64,000 nucleotides of DNA. It comes from Synanceia verrucosa (Eukaryota > Chordata > Actinopteri > Perciformes > Synanceiidae). Numbering within the stretch: the first letter of the stretch is position 1; every line of letters begins with the position of its first letter. Location: assembly GCA_029721515.1 (NCBI GenBank), contig CM056556.1:11180098-11244097 (forward strand), in the 5' to 3' direction. A model generated the notes under the pieces. That model did not search any database. It was not told the DNA's origin and saw only the letters and a list, made by a program, of their open reading frames with translations. Made by a program: the position numbers and the translations under genes. Positions 12,050 to 26,469 of the stretch are shown piece after piece.

Positions 12050-15000
12050 CAACAAATTAATTGGTTTAATTATGTTACTTAGGATGTGACAGCCTGGATT
12101 TCCAGTTCTTCAAACTTTGTTCAAAATATTTCTGGAGCTGTTGTCAGTCTTCAACAAGACCATGATCATGACCAAGACCTTGACCTTGTTTGTTAAGATG
12201 CAATTGAAATCTTTCCTTGGAGGGATTTATTTGGAAATCATTAATATTTTTTTATTTAACTAGCAAAAGCTTTAGTTGCAATGACACAAAAAGCTGCCTA
12301 TACATGTTAGGCTCGACAATAATTCAAATCAGCTGTGTACACCTAAAATAAACTTCAACTAAAAGTTTCTGATTATCCGAAGAACCAGAAAATATGGCAT
12401 TTGATGTCAAATAAACACTGGAAATGTAGTCTATGCACTTGCATCAAAACTGTGTACTTACTTGAAACATTCAATTAGCTTTATTTTATTCTGAATAAGA
12501 TTTATAGGTCAGGAAAATAGGTATATTATACAAGTGAGATTGATAACTGAACTCACTTTAGAGTGCCTGGTTGTGCCTTTAATTTCATCCATTAGAGATT
12601 TTGGCAGTGTCCCACTGTATTTCATAGATAGAATATATTCATGGCTGTCCCTTAGTTTGATGTCAAAGCTCTAAAGTGATTGTAACCATGGTGCCATGCC
12701 AGCCAGTGTGTGCATATTAACATGATCATGGTGACCATATGATCATGGATTATCTTTGTGCTCATGTTGCCTTTTTTATATTCAAAGTAACAACACACTG
12801 TTTTTTTAAATAACTAAATACAGTTGATGGATGATGAATATGGACAGTATCATTTGGCAGCTGGCTAACGTAATTGTGGCTTGGTTACGCCACGTTGGAA
12901 AAATGGAACCCAATGTGTCAGATGATCATTTATTCATATACAGTAACTGATCCTTTTCATGTGCAGGGCCCTGGTTGGCTTGTATGTAGCTATGTAGTAT
13001 TTGTAAAACCTGTATATGGATGTACAGCCTTCTTATTCACCAATGTATGTATTTTTATTTCTACTGCTTATTACAGCAAAGTAGTATCATGAATTGTTGC
13101 CCCCTGCTCCAGTCTAAATGTATATCACATCACATCACATCAACAGTTCTGTGCAGGTACATCAGATACAAATAATACACAAATTACATTATCTAGCCTT
13201 GCTTTTGGATGTATTGAAGGCAATTTCTGCCAAACCCTTCCAGACTAATAACATTTTGTCCGTATTGTCACCATCTTGTATTTGCAAATATTATCATTTA
13301 CAAAAATCACTAAGCACTGGATATTAATATTATTTGTAAATATCCAGATATTTGGGGAGAGATTTGAATTACAAATAATTCAAAATAAACAAAAAAATTA
13401 TGTTTTAGTTACTGATAGCTATATGTCAGCACAAAATTAGTCTATTCTCCAAACCTGTGTGCTAACATTGTATATAGTGCAAGACAGTTTATGATGCTAT
13501 GTGGATGAGGAAAACAAATTTATATTTTTGAGCTGAATAGATTTTAAAAAAAGGCTCTGTGCCAGCAGCCAGTGATTAAGATTTGACTGATGTGATAATG
13601 ATTTAATGACTATGACATAGTCATTTTGTGTCAGAAAAAAAAAACAAAGTCAAAACCAAATTCTCATGGAAATACAGTTCATGCATAATCCAAGTTTTTG
13701 TAACTTGGAGAAGGCTTTAAAGCCATTGCAAATCATTTCAGAGGTCCCTGTGTGCTTAGAAGAAAACACCTCAAAATAATTTAAAGAAACAGCAGAGACT
13801 TCACAATTTCATTGGCTTATGTAAGCTTAAATAGTAGGTTTTTTCAGTATTTTATTTAGTCAGACAGTGCAGTTGGGAAGGACACTGAGAAAGAATAAAT
13901 GATACACAGCAAAGGGCTGTCATACCAGGAGCTGTACCATCTTCATCTCTTTCCTCTTCTGCTTGTTGTTCATCAGATTCATGTCTGTGTTGTGCATATT
14001 AAACTCTCCCACACTGCCAAAGAAAAGCTTTAAAATGCACTTTTAGGCATTCCCTCCGTTCATATGAATGAGCCGTAGTCTGAGGCTGTACTGAGGGCTG
14101 GGAGGAGAAGTTGAGGGAAAATGGTACTTTGTCTGCTCTTTCGGCACAGTGGATGTAGAAGCTCACCAAAAGAGTTGAGTAGTTTTAAGCTCTGAAGTCA
14201 AGCTTTTTTTGTTTCATGTTCCACTGAGCAACTTTCGACGGAATGAACGGGATGCTGCTGCTCTTTATACATCCATGCTCAACAGTCATAGTAAGCTCTG
14301 CTTACTATGTGTCCTGCTCCTTGGCTCCCCCTTCTGTGTGCACTCGGCAGCGGGCATCATTGACACCATTTTTACACAAAACGTTGGCTAAAAACCTTTT
14401 GTGGCTCAAGTTGAAATTTTATGATGTACTTGAGGCAATTTATCAGATGTTGTATGTCAGATTGCAAATGTGAAACATCTTACCAGATCTCTGTAGTATA
14501 GGTTGCAACTATACTACTTGCATAACACACCCAAATCTCTGATCTCTGTAGGCATTTGAGTTGCATTGTGGGTACTGTAGGCAGCAGGTTTTGACAGTGC
14601 ATGTAATAAAAAAATCTGCATCCATTTTTATCATTTTTAAACTGCCCATTGTAACTCTGACAGTGTCATATATGCTAATTTGGTGGAGTACTCTTTAACC
14701 CCCTTCATCCATTCCTTTCAAATGCTTGCTGATTTTTGAACTTCAACTATATTCTCTCTCTTCAGAGAGGTCTCAAGTAGCATACAAGACTTCATCTCTC
14801 TGCAAAACTGAAGAGCCTGGATTTCAGACAAGTGGGAGAAGTAATCAAAGCATCTGGACTGTTAACCACCCGAGGGAGTGTAAGGGGGAGAAATGTATAA
14901 CATCCTTATCAACCCATCATAGTGATAGTATATCCTGCACAGTTGCGAGACCTAGTGTAGACCAGAAGCCCATGCAGTGGGCTGAACTAAATTGTCTGCA

Positions 15001-17680
15001 GAAGAGTGTCTGGATTGTGGCATTCAAGGTGTAGCGCCCGCTTGCCACTCATATTGAACACTACTGTTGCTGTGGTGAACGTTCCGATGCGTGACAACTG
15101 ACTCCAGTCCATTGTTTGTTTGTGCCTGTATAAATCCAGGTGCAGGGTTTATTCGATCAGAAATCAGACCAACAATTGCAGCTTTGAGCCCAGCAACCAA
15201 ATTGCTCAAAAAAGGTACAAACTCAAAAATCCAAGCGTCACTGTCTAAAAACTGTCTGCTCTCAACTCAGTCAGCAAACTGAGCCGATCTGCCACCCATT
15301 CATGCTTTAATTTGTATGGTTACCTTGCTCCCCCAAGTGGTGGGAGGCTCAAAGTCCTGGCCAAAAATCACACAAACCCAAACATCAAAATGGCTCTTAC
15401 ACTGGGTATTTTGTGTTCACCTGTCTGGTGGCAGGACATCCTGATTGACCACGCTTTCTCTAATTCAGTCTTCAGTTGTCCTCTTGTTGAAAAGAAATCC
15501 TTTTCTGCTTTCTCTGAGGTTCCTCCTGAGTAAATGGAACTGGAAGAGTTCAACAAATCCCAGGCCATGTAGACCACCTGCTGAGCAAATCTATTCCTTG
15601 GGAACCTATGTACTTTGAGTTGCCATGATCTAATCTTTGATATTTGTTGTCTTTGCAGGCAGTACAGATGGATACAACAATGGGTCAGCCTCCAGCTGTC
15701 TGATCTCCTCAATGCACTTGCCTCTTTTTCTGTTGGTGGTCATCAATGGCCAACCAGGTCAAGCCATCAAGCAACATTATATCCCAGCATCTGGCCTGAT
15801 CTACATTAATCCAGCTCGCTAGTTTCTGGGAGCTGTCTTGTTCTAATGTTCAGCCCTTAAGCAGAAGCTCCATTTATGTGCTTCCCTCCCATGAAGGTGG
15901 AGAAGAAGAGAAGCAGCTCAGGTTTGGCCATGACTACAGCTACACATGTCATCAGAGCACTGGCTGCACACCGGCCCTGGAAAATACTGGTGCTTCTGGA
16001 AGCTGACTCCCAAAATAAGCTGCCACCTGATAATTCTTCAAGTCAATGAGTTCATCCCACATTGGATGCCTGCATAGGCACACATGTTCAAACATGTAGC
16101 CAACAAGAACATACATTATGGGCTGCACATAGATGTCTGCACACATGTGCATGACAGAATTTGAGACAAATAAACCCTGTGTATGAGACACCTTGATCAA
16201 CAGACTTAACACCACTACTTGCATGCAAGCTGATAATACTTGGGCATCTGTAACCATGAAGACATCAGGACATCAGGGTATTTGGCATTTACACATTGTC
16301 CATACTATAAGAACATAGTCAGAAGACTACAAGACCTGCCAGTGGGGGTTATGGGTTACAAGCTTGAGCATTTGATTTGTTTTATGAGGCATTTGAATTG
16401 TGTGAAACAACAAATAAAGGTAGCTATATTATTTTTGAAACATGGCCAAAATATCCCAGGATGCAGTCACAGGTCTTCCTGATCCTTAGTTCATCATCTA
16501 CATACAGGACATCATGTCAAAGCTAACTGCAGAGACACCTGCTGAGTGTCCACCACCACCCAGTCACCTTGGATATAACTGAGGCAACACTGTACACTTG
16601 ATTAGCAAATACACATTTTCGCTTTCTGAGGGCTAAATGGGTAGTTTGGCTTTGTCAAATTGCCAGTTGGATTTTTATAATTGCCAGACAACCAGCACGG
16701 ACCTACTGCCTTCAGTAGAAATATAGTGTCTCGTACACCTTTCCGATTTTGGAAATTGGGGAGGGGTGGGCTGCTCGTGTTTCCAACAACCAAAGTTTAT
16801 ATAGTGTCATATACAGTAGTAGTGTGGAGGTGATCTAGGCAAGGGTTGACCTTTTCTCTCAAGCTCTTCTTTTTTATTATTTGCACAAATAGTCCTGTCT
16901 CTTTTTGTGCAACACCAAAAATGCAAGACTTACAAAAGTGCCTAGTGCACCCTTATTTCCATTGGCGCCATTCATGGTTGAGACCACCAAGACCCATGAA
17001 AGACACAGAGCTCATGGAGACAGATCAGCACGGAAATGTGATGCAACCAGAGGCAGTATTTTCACTGCCTCAGTGTGACTAATTGGAACATAGATAAGAT
17101 AGATAAAAAGCTTTGATTTAAAATGTGGTCATATGACACATTCTACAAATGTTTCTTTCATGCAGAAATTCCTTAGATGCTACATACCCAACAAGTGAAC
17201 TTGATCCTGAAAGAAAACAAAACATTAGATCAAGCTTTACATATAATGTCACTCCGCACACTGACCACTACTAACACTTGCACTTTACTTTAAATTACAA
17301 TTCAATTCAAAACATTTTTATGGCTATAATTGCCACCTTCATGGATAACAAGTGTTAAGTATTTGTAGGTAGTGCTGATCAGTTTGGATTGAATGCAGAC
17401 AAAGTTAGACAAACTTTAAATATATTGGTGAAAGTTGTGCAGATATATTCTCCATGATCATTTTCTTTAAAATGCATTTTGCATTTTCTAGATTTTGCAC
17501 ATTTCCTTATATCAACACAGTTGTACAGTAGTTACAGCTAAATTAACAGCACACACTACCTCAATGTCTTAACCAATAATAATAATAATTTATATAACAT
17601 ATATAATATTGTATATTTTACTATATATATAATTTATATTAAATAAACTTACCTTGTACTTTTGTGCTTTACTCATCAGT
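12050..17680. other. Non-coding stretch, no gene seen
   Basis: Several open frames of 60-115 codons occur here (for example at 14243-14473 and 15368-15712 on the minus strand) but none resembles a protein family I know, none has a convincing splice pattern, and they overlap each other on both strands. A small ATCAC repeat sits at about 13125-13142. The 15.0-16.6 kb part is less AT-rich than its surroundings and may be an eroded transposon, but I recognise no domain. Confidence 0.5.
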
Positions 17681-17687
17681 GTTCTCC

Positions 17688-17689
<2 letters not shown>

Positions 17690-17757
<68 letters not shown>
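17690..17757. repeat. (TA)n microsatellite
   Basis: About 33 TA units; only about 300 bp from the next array at 18058. Confidence 0.96.
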
Positions 17758-17763
<6 letters not shown>

Positions 17764-18054
17764 ATCTCCAAAATCAGACAACCAGGTAGAAGAACCCTGT
17801 ACATAAAGTCCCCTGTAATGAAATTCACCCATTAATCTGGTTTCTTTGTGTGTTTTTAATGCAGTGCCACAGAACGTGTACTTGAAATGAGCAGCGTAGC
17901 TCACACTGGTAGGAAAACAATGGGCTTTTAGGGGGCAGCAGTGAACCAGCATCAATGTTACCATTAACACCTTAATCACACATTACTGGGATAGCCTGCA
18001 AATCAGTCAGTACATGTAGCAATTATTAAGTGTCTGCATTTTTTTTTCATTATA

Positions 18055-18057
<3 letters not shown>

Positions 18058-18121
<64 letters not shown>
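18058..18121. repeat. (TA)n microsatellite
   Basis: About 32 TA units. Confidence 0.96.
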
Positions 18122-18124
<3 letters not shown>

Positions 18125-19009
18125 ACATATACAAGTTAATATACATAATTCGGTTAACCATGTCAATAACCTGAATCAAACTATCACCTTAGCTTGTAGA
18201 GTTAGTAACTGTTCCCATCTTGTATTGACACAGTTTAGCCTTTTGCAAATTGATGTTTCTACAAGAATAATGTCAAAAAAGCATATATTTCAAACATTTC
18301 AAAGAGCTTGTGAGTCACTGCGTTCAATAACGCATCCTTTAGGTAGCATAGTATCTGCTGAATGAAGATGCCTTCAAAATGGATTAAAGAAAATATGTTA
18401 ATGTCTCAAAATAGAAGTGATTTCCGCAGTTCTAATAATGATTATAGTATTAATCTTGTACTATTGCTATACCCAGGCTACCCTGATATGGTGCAGTATA
18501 TATGCAATGTGTATGTAAATATATAATATAAATGGGGATGTTGTATGTATATAGGTGCACATAGCTCAATACATGATCATTCATATTGGCCCATGCAATT
18601 ATCATTGTTTGTCACATGCAGCTTTGCTAGAGAAGAGCTGGAAGGTCAGTGTTTTCAATTACAGATTGTATTGTTGATACCTAGTATCAGATCCTTGATC
18701 AAGACATCACTGGTGCCAGTGGACAGAGTTAACCTCCTGCAAGCCACATAATCTGAGAACTAAGCACTGTTATTAGTTGAATCAGATGGAGAGGCTGCAA
18801 TCGCAAGTGAAGTCAATGAGGGAATAAGTGTGATTATTATAAATATAATCTTTACAATTGTTATTTTGGGGCTGGTATTTTAGAAATAGTACTTGCTGTG
18901 AGAATAAAGGAAAATAATATGCATACTGTTGTTAAAGGATAATTCTTTGTAGAAAATGATTATACAATGCTTCTTTTTATAACGTCATTTCATGGAAAAA
19001 GAAAACTGA

Positions 19010-19170
19010 CATTTTTGGGAAATACACTTGGCAGAACAGTCATCTGACTTTCTTTCCAAGAGTTTGACGGAAGAAAAACTAAGCTTAGCGTAGCACAAAA
19101 ATTGAAAATAGGAAACATTATGGAGTCCACCAATCAGCAACTTACTATAGCATTTTAATTAGTGAGCTCT
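19010..19170. mobile_element. Degenerate dispersed fish repeat
   Basis: The phrases TTTTTGGGAAATACACTT and AAGCTTAGCGTAGCACAAAA, in this order and spacing, match a repeat I remember as frequent in teleosts (tttgggaaatacgcttattcgc ... gttagcttagcttagcataaag). The copy is strongly diverged and has no coding capacity; its class cannot be read from it. Confidence 0.45.
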
Positions 19171-19327
19171 ATAGGTGCTAGTTTGTTACTTTTACGTTTG
19201 TTACTATGCTAGCCTCTTTGTGAACCTAACCTAAGCATCTCAGTTTCCTCACCTATTGCTTAGTAAGAAAGTAAATAAACACAGTTAAGAAAAATTATGT
19301 AATCATTTCTATAAATCTAAAAAGGAA

Positions 19328-19329
<2 letters not shown>

Positions 19330-19385
<56 letters not shown>
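19330..19385. repeat. (TTA)n microsatellite
   Basis: About 18 perfect ATT units. Confidence 0.96.
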
Positions 19386-19386
<1 letters not shown>

Positions 19387-21289
19387 TTGCTATGAAAATC
19401 TCCAAAATCATTTTGGTGAACAGTGTGATTGTTTAACATTGTGATATAGTAAACACCTAATAATAAAAAGTGTATCTGTATAATCAATCTGTATAATTGA
19501 TTATTATATGATTATGTTTTATATTAATATAAATCACACAACAGATATCAGCCATGAAATGTCACATGATTATGATCAGTAAATGACTGTTCTTCAAATG
19601 TTGTTTATGCATTTATTTAAATTTTAAATTCAAATGTTTGATCTTATTTTTGCAACATCCATATGTACTCCATCTTTCGTCTTTGAACACACCTTGTATC
19701 AGTAATCATAACAACAACAATACGATGTTCTGGCAGACACACTGATGATGATTATTGTACAATGCAGAGAGGTCACATTATAAAGTAAATTTCAAAGGTC
19801 AAATCTGTTAGGTTCTCTGACACAATATGAACAGCTTCTAACAGTCAAAGCATGGGTTTATATAGTTTTTCTGCTCTTTGTCTTTAATTATTATGATTGA
19901 TAACAAGAGGATCAGTCTAATTTCGTGTTCATTTAACACAAAACAGAAATAGCTTATTCTTTAGTATTTGCACTCTCTCGCTCTCATAATTGGTGATTTT
20001 TCAAACCCATTCCATATAAACCTTGTTCCTCTCCAATATATTTCTCCCCTCATTTTCTTCTTAGAATTTATTTCCACTGAAATGTTCCTGTCTTTCAGAG
20101 CTTTCAGTGTTTTTTTTCTGTTTTTTTTCGCTATGCTTTTCTCTCCCTGCTTTATGCTCCTTTTGCTCTGTATCTTTTTCTGTCTCCCCTCCCTCTCTCT
20201 GTCCTTCTTTCTCTCCTTCCTTTTTTCTTTGGTTGCTTTTCATTCTGTTTTCTTTCATTGTTTTTCTTTTCTTTCTCGCCTAGGGACCCCATTTTTTTCC
20301 CTCTTCCTCTATTCAGGTTTTCTTTATTCTCTTTTCTGAATAGTTGTGGTACTTTAAGGGGAAGGGGAAGGCGAGGGAGAGGGGAGGGAGGTTAGTTTCA
20401 GTCAAAGCTGCAGAACAAAACTTCCTCCCACACCACATGCAGTGTCTCTTGGAATGAGTTTGTCACTGACTTGAAGACACACTCCCCCTCCTATGTATAC
20501 CGCAATGGATGACAACCCTACAGTGAATTGGTATTAGGCCAACAGACACATACACTCACATGTTCTATAGTGATGATTGTCTTAGTGTCCCACTCTGTTT
20601 GTGGTTAAGCGGTGTTAGTTCAGTGTGCAGTATCACATGGTGACACATGATGTGGTGGTGCGTTAAACCAACCACAGCTGTGTGTGAATACGATTATCTC
20701 CCAACTGAGGTGCGTAGAGGGAGGCATTTGTGCTTCACAAGAACATCTTCATCACTGCAGAGAAATGACAGGCTACCTTCCAGGAGGCAGCCCCACGTTG
20801 AGGAGCACTACCTCCTCAACGTCTTCGGTCTCAGTGGGACTCCACTCAGATAAGCATGAGCGTAGTCCACTAGTAAATCAAAAAATAATAAAAAATCATA
20901 AGCGCCCGTTTATAAATTTGTTGATGCACTGTGGCTGTTGATATGGAAATGGCAAAATAAGATGTGGGAGAGAAAAAAATCCATTACTGCACTCCTGAAA
21001 GACAAAACCACAGCAGCCAGTTAATCTCCAGATATCATGACAGAAATCATTCCTCTTTCTTTATGATAGTAAAAAGACTACAGCCTCCTGCACCTATGTG
21101 TTCCATCTCACAATCACACACGCACGCACACGCGCACACACACACATTCTGCCCAAGACAATTTAATGCATGACTCAATGGCATTGAAAGTGGGTTGGAT
21201 AAATTGGAAATGATTAAAAATGCAGAGTTGACAGGGAAACCGATAAAACTTTCTCTCTATAAGTAAGAACCAAAAACCAGCATGATGGA

Positions 21290-21540
21290 ATGGCAGGCTT
21301 GAAGGGGAGAGAAAGGTGAAAGACAGATGAAAGTGAAGAGAGATAAAAGCCGGAGTGAGGAGGGTGTGGGATAAAGCAGGAGGAAGGGAGGCAGAGATGA
21401 AAGCAAAATGAGAAAGATAAGAACAGAGTGAGAGAGACAGAGAGGGAAACGGAGGAAGAGATAGATAGTGTACAGAGCAGAGAGAGAGGTAACCATGGAA
21501 ACAGGAGGAAGGTACAAAAGAAGAGATAGACAAAGGGTTT
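21290..21540. repeat. Purine-rich low-complexity tract
   Basis: About 250 bp of A/G-rich plus strand (AGAGAGGGAAACGGAGGAAG-like). It is the only large tract of this series with purines on the plus strand; the tracts at 22.2, 24.5, 25.1 and 26.9 kb have pyrimidines there. Confidence 0.75.
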
Positions 21541-22199
21541 GATTTAAAAGAATGAAACTTGGACGAAAGAAAAGTAATTCCGACTGAAATTTGTTACCGG
21601 GAGGTGGAAGAATAATACAAAGGAGTGACGGCCATAGAGGGACAGTGGCTGTGTCCCCACTGTCTGCTGTAGCCAGTTTGAATGTGGTCGCCTCTAAGCA
21701 GCATATAAGGTACTCCAGAGACCTCTTAATAATAATACTGTCCTGAGGTTCATTGTGGGCCTCACCTTGAGTAAATCTAGGGCCATTTCGCTATGTAGGA
21801 CACTTGCATGATCATCCAAATCGTTCGTTTCCTTTATGTCCAACTGTCTGTCGCTCACCGATTTCAGCACCATGCACAGAGAGAATATGTCGGGCTGTAC
21901 TGTATATTTTCTAAGCATACTTTTTCATGAATCACATAGCAGGAAGAGACTTCAGAGCGACTAAAATAGGATAAAGTACCTTGGTGAAATTCCTCTCCCA
22001 CCTTACTGCAATGAAAAACTGCATCCCCGATAAGAAGATATGAGTTCTCCGTGGTCCTACATTGTGTTTGCTGACTTATTGAATGAACTTGAGCTGCACT
22101 GTTGACTACCCTTTTTCCCGTTGAATAAATGCAATGTGCCCATATATTAGTATTCATATTTGTATATCTATATAGAGTTACAGACAGACAGAGGGTTTT

Positions 22200-22620
22200 T
22201 ATTCTGTGGTTTTTGAGTCTCTTGTGGCGATCCCTCTTTCTCCCTTCCCCCTCTCTGTTTTTCTCTCCTCTCTGTCTTTCTCTTTCGTCCTCTGTCTCTG
22301 TTTCTCTCACTCGCTCCCCCTCCCTCCCTCCTCCCTCTTTCTCTTGATCTCTCTCTCCTCCTCTCTCTCTTGCTCTCCCATGCCCCCCTCTCTCTCTCTC
22401 CCTTCTCTTTCTCTTTTTCCTTCCATAGCTCTCTGTCTCACTCCCTCGCCCCCCTCTCTGTTCCTTTTATATCCTCCTTGCTGAATGCTCTTCTCCTCTC
22501 CTCCCTCAACTCTGTCTTTTCTCCTTTATATTCAGTCCTTTTTTTTCAAGCTCTCCCCACACTCCTTTCTCCAATGTTGTCTCCAAGCAGAGCTATTTCA
22601 TTGCTAATATTCTGTCTTTC
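22200..22620. repeat. Homopyrimidine-rich block 1
   Basis: About 400 bp dominated by CTCTCT, CCCTCC and TTTCTC on the plus strand. Open frames over it encode Ser/Leu/Phe/Pro-rich strings on one strand and Arg/Glu/Lys strings on the other, as expected by composition alone. Confidence 0.85.
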
Positions 22621-24459
22621 CATTTAGTACCCCCACTACAAAATGGGGAGAGTAATCTTTTATTTAAGATGTCTGCATCCTGTCGTGTGGTTTGCGTTTG
22701 AATGATTTGTTCAGTGAATTTAAGACTTGATTTTTTTTTTATACACACACATATATATATCTATGTAGAAACTCAAGCAAACATGGCAAACATCAGTATT
22801 GAAACAATCCAGAGTAGGTTGCAGATTCTTGTTTATTTGCTTGAAGTTGCATGTGATTCACCTATAGTCTACCTTGTGTCATGGAAAGTTGCCCTCGTTC
22901 ACAGCAGTGAACGAGGCAATACTCATGAAGACTTGTTGTTTTTTTCCAGTTTGTGTTCTCCAGTCTGGGTCCAGTCTGTTCCTACTGACCTTAATGGAAG
23001 AAGCTGGAGGCGTACGACTAGGGTGTGGCTGTTTTTATACAGTTTTGTGATATTCCATCTGCATTGCTTAAATTCAAGCTGTGTGATTGTCTATTCCGTG
23101 CTTATGAAAAACCCTGCTGTGCTTCCTCTTTTTTTGGTGAAAGCTTAATTACAGCAGCTAATCATGCTTGAGACTTACTATTATATCAGCATGCCGTGCA
23201 GAGGTGAGACTGATCCAACACTGGAAATAACAGAAGGTGTGTGGGCTCGCCGCCTCAGACACAGGTCTGAGAGGAATGGCCGGCTATAACATCAACATCA
23301 GTCCAATAACTCAAAGTTCAGAGCAAACTGATTCCTCTCTTTCCTTTCTCCGGTTGTGATCAGAAGAAAATCCTCACCTGAGTGCCGTAGCTATAACAAC
23401 CCTATGCTCAAACCTACACACAGCTCCCCGTTTGTCTGACAGTGAAAGGATGTTGAATTATAGCCATCACCTAGCACAGTCTCACACACAGTCAGGGTAA
23501 ACTCGGGCTGTATGCAGCCTGTCACTGTGCTGGATGAAGAAACAACACAGACAACGTGTGCTCACTAATGTACAGCAAGAAAAGTACGGTGTGCGTATAT
23601 AGACAGCGACTAACCTATGGACACACAACTGAGTCTCTCCACTATATTGTCATTTGCATTTCTCAGAGTGTGTAATGTATTTGTTTTAGCTAGAAAAAGA
23701 AAGACAGAGTTGTCATCAATGAGTCCTCTACAGTTTTATGATTCATTGAGCTTTTCTCAGGGGTAAACCAGACAGCTGATAGCTGAATCTGCCCTCTCTC
23801 TCTTTCTCCCTCCCTTATTTTTATCTTGCTCTCTTCCTCATGCTGGAAAAAAAGTCATAACTTTGACCTATATCACAGAGAGGATGTGACACCGCACTGC
23901 ATGGTTGTCCTCCTATAGATAAACAACACCGAGAACCAGGCCAGAGTTTAGAAAACGGACAAGGAGTCGCAAGCAGGAATACAGTAAGTCATATGGATGC
24001 CCGTGTCAGAAGTGGGTTGTTTTGGGGCTGTGGGGAACTGAAAGCGTGTTGGTTTCAGTGGTGTGTGCGCTCATCGCTGATCTCAGACATCAGACAAATG
24101 CGCACAAGCAAACCACGCACAAATACACATGTGAAATCCCAGCTGAGGGTTAGTACACTTGAGAGAAGGGCAATGGTTTACTTCCCTGACTTGCTCTTTC
24201 TCACAGGAACCTACACAACACTTTATCCACCATAGCGTTTCCCACTATTAGTTTTCCCTCTAGCCCCACACACACACACGCAAATATACCCAAAGTAAAT
24301 GGACGAGCAGGTTTTTAGCTGTTATGAAGATTCAGGCCTGGAAAGGAGCCAGTATATTTCTTCCCCAAACTTTTGTTGTCTGTGTCTTTTTCATTTTCCC
24401 CATAGGCTAGTTCTGTGTTGTTTTATGTACGTGTCCCTTGTTGTTTCTTCCATGTGGTT

Positions 24460-24710
24460 TCTTTGTCTTTCAGCCTCTTATCTCTTTGTTTCTTCTCTTG
24501 CTCTCCTTCTATTTTCTCTCCCATTCTCTCCCTCGACTTCCTGCTATCTCTCCCCCTCACTCACACCCTCACTCAATCTTTCTCTTCCTCCCTCCCTCCC
24601 TGCCTCCCTCGCGCTCACTCTCATTCCCTATCTCTGCCTCCTCCTCCCCCCACCACCACCCCTCCGCTCCCCTTTCTCTCTATCTTTCTCATTCTCGCAG
24701 CACTCCCAGC
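24460..24710. repeat. Homopyrimidine-rich block 2
   Basis: About 250 bp of CT-rich plus strand with CCTCCCTCCC and a C-rich part (CCCCCCACCACCACCCCTCC). No gene. Confidence 0.85.
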
Positions 24711-25064
24711 CGCTGATGATTGATCAAGGTTTTCAAGGTTTGCCCTTTCCTGTTATTTAGTAGGAAATGTTTATGCACAATCCGCAGCCTTACAGTCACA
24801 ATTGGCATGTGTCCACACAGTGTTTGTGGTGCTCGACTGCACCTCTACATACAACACATTTTCTTTTAAATCTCCCTACTCATTTCCCTGTGTTTACTAG
24901 TTAAAAAGAGGAAGGTAAGCTCTGGTATAATAGAATACATGTCTAATTATCAGGATCGCCTTCAGAGCCGACTACTTAAGCACACAACCTGTACTTAGCC
25001 CGCAGGTACTCTGCCGCACTGTTTCTCAACACAGCCTGAAAGAAATCTGGAAGTTCAATAGTTA

Positions 25065-25745
25065 ATGTCTTCCCTTGCTGTTTTTCCTTTTCCTCACTCT
25101 CTCCGTCTCTCCATCTCCTTTTCTCTCTCCATTCCCTTTGCTCTCACCCCCCCACCTCTTCTTCATTCTGCACCCCCCCGCCTCCTCCTCTCCTTTCTCT
25201 TTTCTCTTGCTGATGGACTCTTCTTTTTTATTTTCACACTCAACCATCCCCCTTTTTTCTTCTCTTCTTCTTTCCTTTCACTGCATTTTCTTTCAACCCT
25301 CCCTCTATCTCTCTTCCCATCCCTACCCCCTCCTCCACCACTCTCCTCATCTCCTCTTTCTTTTCTCCCTCTCTTATTCTTTCTTTCTCTTTCTTTTGCC
25401 ACATCCTTTCTTATGCCTCAGCCCCCCCCCCCACCCTCCTCCCTATCTCTCCTCTTCCTCCTTCCTCCTTTTTGCTGCATTCTCTTCTTCCCTCCCCCAC
25501 CCCGGTTCTCTTTCCTCTCTCCCTTTTTCTTTCTGTCTCTCTCACCCCCCTCCTTCTTCCTCCTCTTCCTCCACTCAGCTTCACTCCCCCTCCCTCTGCT
25601 TCTTCTTTCTTCCTTATTCTCTCTCCCCCACGTCTGTCTCCCTCCCTCTCTCCTAACTGCTTCTCTCTCCTTTCTTTCTCCTTCTTTTTTTCTTTTGTCA
25701 CTCATTTTTTTCCACTCCTTCTTCTTCCTCTTCTGATTTTCTCAG
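25065..25745. repeat. Homopyrimidine-rich block 3
   Basis: The longest of the blocks, about 680 bp with only scattered purines on the plus strand, including runs of eight to ten C. It keeps three frames open at once (up to 223 codons), a product of the missing A rather than of selection. Confidence 0.88.
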
Positions 25746-25946
25746 ACAGTATACAGGCTGTCTCAATAGTTAATTAGCTTGAATCTAGAAATAATGGCAG
25801 CAAACTACACAAGCTCTGGAAAGTTAAAATTTTAGCATTTCTCAGACATTATCTGACTGTTTTGCTGCTGACAGATGCACCTCCACCCATACTGTCTCTG
25901 AGTGTTTGTGCGTGTTGTGAAAGTGTGTATGTGCCCTGTGTGCGGC

Positions 25947-25950
<4 letters not shown>

Positions 25951-26018
<68 letters not shown>
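25951..26018. repeat. (TA)n microsatellite
   Basis: About 33 TA units, about 500 bp before the znf710 TATA box. Confidence 0.96.
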
Positions 26019-26021
<3 letters not shown>

Positions 26022-26248
26022 ATGTGCCTGCGTAAATGCACGTATGCCTGTGTGTACGCACAGGGAGAAACTACTGATTAGATTTTATAACTGTTTGTGC
26101 GTTTGAGCACACGCTTGTAATAAAAAAAGGAAATGCAAAGTATAAAGTGTGATGAAGAAAAGATAGAGCTTGTGTCTCTGTGTGCCTTCAAGAGAATTGT
26201 GTGTTGAAGGGTCATGCTGGATTGTATGTAGTGAGAAAGGGAGATAAG

Positions 26249-26250
<2 letters not shown>

Positions 26251-26287
<37 letters not shown>

Positions 26288-26362
26288 TAAGAGAAAAGAG
26301 GAGAGAAAGAGAAGTGAGATGGGAAGGAGAGGGTGGGAGGAAGAGAAAGAAATGGGGTGATG

Positions 26363-26403
<41 letters not shown>

Positions 26404-26411
26404 TGTGTGTG
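26251..26411. repeat. Paired (TG)n arrays around a purine tract
   Basis: (TG)n at 26251-26284 and again at about 26363-26411 enclose about 75 bp of G/A-rich sequence (GAGAGAAAGAGAAGTGAGAT). The block ends about 100 bp upstream of the TATA box at 26506. Confidence 0.9.
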
Positions 26412-26469
26412 GTGGGGTGGAGGGCTGGTGTGCAGGCACAGTCAGTTCTGATAACAGCAACAGTAGGAG

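Noticed and set aside
25065..25736. Open frames of 193-223 codons (Ser/Leu/Phe/Pro-rich) and Arg/Glu/Lys-rich frames on the other strand
   Set aside because: They follow from homopyrimidine composition, are open in several frames at once, and have no domain or exon structure.
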